Shown: positions 61,224-64,000 of the stretch, in pieces
Layout of the letters: each line of letters opens with the position of its first letter
Numbering within the stretch: position 1 is the stretch's first letter
DNA from: CAYZMS01 sp964479625
GTDB lineage: Bacteria; Bacteroidota; Bacteroidia; Chitinophagales; Saprospiraceae
Assembly (NCBI GenBank): GCA_964479625.1
Contig: CAYZMS010000004.1
Span: 62,001-126,000, forward strand
Direction: 5' to 3'
DNA: 64,000 nt
Notes under the pieces: model-generated
Told to the model about the DNA's origin: nothing
What the model saw: only the letters and a program-made list of their open reading frames with translations
The model's database searches: none
Position numbers and translations under genes: made by a program

Positions 61224-62180
61224 ATGTTAAGCCAAATAGAAAATATTCGTAAAGATTCCACCCGTAATGGCTTCGGTGCGGGAATGGTTGAATTAGGCCA
61301 GCAAAACGATCAGGTGGTTGCACTTTGTGCTGATCTGACGGGCTCCTTGAGCCTGAATAAATTTGTGGAGGAATACCCGGATCGTTTCATCCAATGTGGG
61401 ATTTCTGAGGCGAATATGATGGGAATATCTGCCGGTTTGGCCACGGGAGGAAAGATTCCCTATGCCACGACCTTTGCCAATTTTGCTACCGGCCGGGTCT
61501 ATGACCAGGTGCGGCAATCCATCGCCTACTCCCATAAAAATGTCAAAATCTGTGCCTCCCATGCTGGTTTGACCCTTGGAGAGGATGGTGCTACGCATCA
61601 GATTCTGGAAGATTTGGGCATGATGAAAATGCTACCCGGGTTCACGGTTATCAACCCTTGTGATTACAATCAGACCAAGGCAGCCACTTTGGCTATTGCT
61701 GAACATTACGGTCCTGTTTATATGCGATTCGGTCGCCCAGGCTGGCCCGTTTTTATCCCAGAGGACCAAAAGTTCGAAATTGGAAAGGCTTTACCCTTAA
61801 GTGAAGGATCCGATGTGAGCTTATTCGCAACCGGGCATATGGTCTGGCGGGCAGTGGAAGCCGCCAAACAACTGGAGAAGGAGGGAATCAGTGTAGACCT
61901 GATCAATATCCACACCATTAAACCCTTGGATGAAGAGGCCGTTTTAGATTCCATCAGCAAGACCGGGGCCGTCGTTAGTGCCGAAGAGCATCAGCGCAAT
62001 GGCGGGTTTGGAGAAAGTATCGCCGGCTTACTTGCCCGAAAACTGCCTACCCCTATGGAGTTCGTAGCGGTTAATGATAGCTTTGGAGAAAGTGGTAAGG
62101 CAACGGAATTACTCGATAAATACGGGCTGGGTGTTTCGGATATTGTCCATGCGGTAAAGGCAGTTATTGAACGTAAATAG
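61224..62180 (+). CDS. Transketolase, C-terminal subunit
   Basis: 318 residues from the ATG at 61224. A longer frame starting at 61065 overlaps the previous gene out of frame and is not supported. The pyrimidine-binding and C-terminal domains of transketolase are present: 'VALCADLTGS', 'FIQCGISEANMMGISAGLATGGKIPYATTFANF' (outline: GISEANM and FATGRVYDQVRQS), 'SHAGLTLGEDGATHQILEDLGMM' and 'VVSAEEHQRNGGFGESI'. The Glu in 'GISEANM' corresponds to the catalytic Glu that protonates the TPP ring. It works as a complex with the preceding subunit. Confidence 0.95.
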   Translation: MLSQIENIRKDSTRNGFGAGMVELGQQNDQVVALCADLTGSLSLNKFVEEYPDRFIQCGISEANMMGISAGLATGGKIPYATTFANFATGRVYDQVRQSIAYSHKNVKICASHAGLTLGEDGATHQILEDLGMMKMLPGFTVINPCDYNQTKAATLAIAEHYGPVYMRFGRPGWPVFIPEDQKFEIGKALPLSEGSDVSLFATGHMVWRAVEAAKQLEKEGISVDLINIHTIKPLDEEAVLDSISKTGAVVSAEEHQRNGGFGESIAGLLARKLPTPMEFVAVNDSFGESGKATELLDKYGLGVSDIVHAVKAVIERK

Positions 62181-62213
62181 TACCATAGTCTGATCTTTTT
62201 TAATTACGAAGGA

Positions 62214-62250
62214 ACCTGGCGGGGGCGGCATTTAGCTGTACTCGCCAGGT
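62214..62250 (+). promoter_or_regulatory. Hairpin in the leader of the cystathionine synthase/lyase gene
   Basis: ACCTGGCG (62214-62221) and CGCCAGGT (62243-62250) form a perfect 8-bp stem with a 21-base loop ending 20 bases before the ATG at 62271. No T run follows. Leader structure or weak terminator; not a SAM riboswitch pattern that I recognise. Confidence 0.4.
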
Positions 62251-62270
62251 ACGTTTAAAACCGTTTGTCT

Positions 62271-63416
62271 ATGAAATTTGGAACGAAGTGCATCCACGCG
62301 GGCGTATCACCCGACCCTTCTACCGGAGCTGTAATGACGCCCATCTACCAAACGTCTACCTATGCCCAGGAAGCTCCCGGTAAGCATAAGGGGTATGAAT
62401 ACGCCAGAACGCAGAACCCCACGCGCTCTGCCCTGGAAGCCAACCTGGCGGCTCTGGAAAACGGGGAACAAGCCGTTTCTTTTGCAAGCGGACTATCCGC
62501 CATGGATTCCGTCGTTCGGTTGTTCGATCCCGGAGACGAGATTATTGCTTCTAATGATCTGTACGGAGGTTCTTACCGGCAGCTAACAAAAATTCATGCC
62601 CGTTACGGCTTGAAAAGCCGCTTCATAGGTATGGAGGATCTGGGGGCCCTGGAGGCCGCCATTAGCCCAAATACGAAATTACTCTGGGTAGAAACACCCA
62701 CCAACCCAATGCTCAAATTGGTAGATCTCAGTGCTATTTGCCAATTGGCCCGCAACAAGGGGATCCTTACCTGTGTAGATAACACCTTCGCTTCTCCCTA
62801 TTTACAGAACCCACTCGACCTGGGGGCGGATATGGTAATGCACTCTGCTACCAAATACCTGGGGGGACACTCGGATGTGGTGCATGGCGCGGTCATTGTG
62901 AAGGATCCCGCTATCGCAGAACGGCTTAGGTTTACGCAAAATGCCATCGGTGCCGTTCCAGGGCCACAGGACTGCTTTTTGCTTTTGCGCGGTATAAAAA
63001 CGCTGCACCTTCGCGTACAACGCTCTTGTGAAAATGCAAGGGCCATTGCTGAAATGCTCCACCAGCACCCCAAGGTGAAAACTACCTATTATCCAGGACT
63101 CAAACATCATCCGCAGCATGAATTGGCCAGCCGGCAAATGCGGGATTTTGGTGCTATGGTCTCTTTCGATCTGCATGAAAACACCCTTGAAGAAGCTACC
63201 AAGGTACTGGCGAATACCAGTCTGTTTACCCTGGCTGAATCGCTCGGAGGGGTAGAATCCCTTATCGGTCATCCCGCCAGCATGACCCATGCTTCTATCC
63301 CCAGGGAAGAACGCATAAAGGTAGGCTTGACCGATTCCTTAATTCGGCTTAGCGTCGGTGTAGAGGAAGTTGATGACCTGATCCGGGATCTCGAGCAGGC
63401 TCTGGCCAATTTATAA
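62271..63416 (+). CDS. Cystathionine gamma-synthase/gamma-lyase family PLP enzyme
   Basis: 381 residues from the ATG at 62271. The enzyme belongs to the trans-sulfuration PLP family: 'GTKCIHAG', 'TPIYQTSTYAQ', 'YEYARTQNPTR', the phosphate-binding 'SGLSAMDSV', 'VDNTFASPYLQNPLDLGADMV', the PLP lysine in 'HSATKYLGGHSDVVHG' (around 195-210, in outline), and 'SLGGVESLIGHPASMTH' near residue 330. Synthase (homoserine ester plus cysteine) versus lyase (cystathionine cleavage) cannot be decided from these motifs. It follows the transketolase pair by 90 bases. Confidence 0.92.
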   Translation: MKFGTKCIHAGVSPDPSTGAVMTPIYQTSTYAQEAPGKHKGYEYARTQNPTRSALEANLAALENGEQAVSFASGLSAMDSVVRLFDPGDEIIASNDLYGGSYRQLTKIHARYGLKSRFIGMEDLGALEAAISPNTKLLWVETPTNPMLKLVDLSAICQLARNKGILTCVDNTFASPYLQNPLDLGADMVMHSATKYLGGHSDVVHGAVIVKDPAIAERLRFTQNAIGAVPGPQDCFLLLRGIKTLHLRVQRSCENARAIAEMLHQHPKVKTTYYPGLKHHPQHELASRQMRDFGAMVSFDLHENTLEEATKVLANTSLFTLAESLGGVESLIGHPASMTHASIPREERIKVGLTDSLIRLSVGVEEVDDLIRDLEQALANL

Positions 63417-63532
63417 GGTGTTGCCAATTAACCCATTGCTGTTCTGGCATTTGCTCTGGGCAAACGGAGTACCGGCTGCCTCTAAAGGTAAGTGGAGAAA
63501 AAGAAATAATGCATTTTTTAAACAAAAAGTTT

Positions 63533-63540
63533 TATATTTG
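63533..63540 (+). promoter_or_regulatory. Bacteroidota -7 box upstream of the glucosaminidase-like gene
   Basis: TATATTTG fits TAnnTTTG and lies 24 bases before the ATG at 63565. The -33 region is A/T-rich without an exact TTTG. Confidence 0.55.
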
Positions 63541-63564
63541 AAGTGATCGAAAAAAACGTGTATT

Positions 63565-64000
63565 ATGCGTTCGGGAATTGCTTTATTTATCAAACGAAAC
63601 TGGTGGAGATTACTCATCGGTGTAGGACTGGCTTACGTTTGCCTGGATCCCAGAGTAAGCTTTCAGGTACAATTTAACGGTTCGAATGCGCCTTTGGAAC
63701 AGGAGATCGCGCCGCCTCTGCCTGTTCGAAAGAAAAAGCGCATCTACTTCACGGATGAACCCAGGCGTGTGCAGGCACGGGCCGAGGATCCGGTGATCGA
63801 GCGTTTCGACCTCGGACCGGCTTACCCAAAGATCACGTCCTCTCGCCTCCAGCCTTCCTGTAAAGATCAGGACCCGGTCCAGGTGCAACATTTTATTGAT
63901 CGGTTTGCGGATGTCGTTAGGAATGAACAGGAAAAATTTGGCATTCCTCCCTCCATCATCCTTGCCAATGGTATTCTGCAAAGCCAGGCGGGCAGAGCCT
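63565..64000 (+). CDS. Glucosaminidase-like (GH73/FlgJ-type) protein, 3' end outside window
   Basis: The frame runs from ATG 63565 to the last base (145 complete codons) without a stop. A basic N-terminus and one membrane helix (about 14-27) are followed by a basic, proline-containing linker and, from about residue 108, the beginning of a peptidoglycan N-acetylglucosaminidase domain: 'HFIDRFADVVRNEQEKFGIP' then 'SIILANGIL'. In this family the next positions are normally Glu-Ser with the catalytic Glu; here the codon at residue 139 is CAA (Gln). The rest of the domain lies outside the window, so activity cannot be judged. Confidence 0.75.
   Translation, partial: MRSGIALFIKRNWWRLLIGVGLAYVCLDPRVSFQVQFNGSNAPLEQEIAPPLPVRKKKRIYFTDEPRRVQARAEDPVIERFDLGPAYPKITSSRLQPSCKDQDPVQVQHFIDRFADVVRNEQEKFGIPPSIILANGILQSQAGRA

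Noticed and set aside
62214..62250. SAM-type riboswitch before the cystathionine synthase/lyase gene
   Set aside because: Only a single stem was seen. None of the conserved SAM riboswitch sequence blocks that I know is present.
1..64000. Mobile elements, CRISPR arrays, tRNA/rRNA genes
   Set aside because: I looked in the gaps for transposase or integrase motifs, regularly spaced repeats and tRNA-like cloverleaf sequences, and found none.

Overview
The window is a chromosomal segment of a Bacteroidota bacterium, most likely a marine-type Saprospiria relative (Lewinella/Saprospiraceae-like). This placement is inferred from several features. Secreted proteins end in type IX secretion (T9SS) sorting domains. 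There is a SprE/PorW-like T9SS lipoprotein, a GH97 glucosidase, DUF2480 and 2TM-domain proteins, a split transketolase and a fused alpha/beta 2-oxoacid dehydrogenase E1. Upstream regions carry Bacteroidota-type promoter boxes (TAnnTTTG), and Shine-Dalgarno sequences are largely absent. No IS element, prophage, CRISPR array, rRNA or tRNA gene was seen.

Layout. 1-2799: end of an arginine biosynthesis operon (argB 3' end, ArgE-like deacetylase, argH). 3108-11207: three tandem minus-strand paralogous secreted metalloproteases, each with a propeptide, HExxHxxGxxH catalytic domain, Cys-rich 'YGDG.CC' domain, beta-sandwich module and T9SS tail. 11599-18544: a minus-strand Nfu iron-sulfur scaffold, then a plus-strand run of GH97 alpha-glucosidase, haloperoxidase/PAP2-like lipoprotein, DASS symporter and M20 amidohydrolase. 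18676-27530: an NtrC-type regulator without a DNA-binding domain, a LOG-family protein, an acyl-carrier-like protein lacking the carrier serine, the fused E1, DUF1573, YaaA, two 2TM proteins and a GT2 polyprenol-phosphate sugar transferase.

27972-43441: a compact dcw cluster (mraZ, rsmH, ftsL-like, ftsI, murE, mraY, murD, ftsW, murG, murC, ftsQ, ftsA, ftsZ) with a promoter overlapped by MraZ-type repeats. It encodes cytoplasmic and lipid steps of peptidoglycan synthesis plus the divisome core. 43512-53794: a fasciclin lipoprotein, an outer-membrane barrel and a kelch-like secreted protein on the minus strand; then a thioredoxin-fold protein without its CxxC, a one-TM hypothetical, ScpB, DUF2480, a lytic transglycosylase, the SprE/PorW-like protein (minus), an M23 peptidase and a HAD protein. 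53810-64000: a TIGR01777 epimerase, an oligopeptide ABC transporter (binding protein and two permeases, no ATPase), a small lipoprotein, HU, split transketolase, a cystathionine gamma-synthase/lyase, and the start of a glucosaminidase-like gene cut by the window end.

Most of the window is ordinary core genome. The items most worth a second look are: catalytic residues replaced in otherwise well-preserved folds (ACP-like, thioredoxin-like, glucosaminidase-like); the DNA-binding-domain-less sigma54 activator; a pair of oppositely oriented MraZ-type boxes about 330 bp apart; a 10-bp-stem hairpin just before ftsZ; an 11-G tract inside the argE-like gene; and the triplicated T9SS metalloprotease locus. 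I found no clearly novel multi-gene system.
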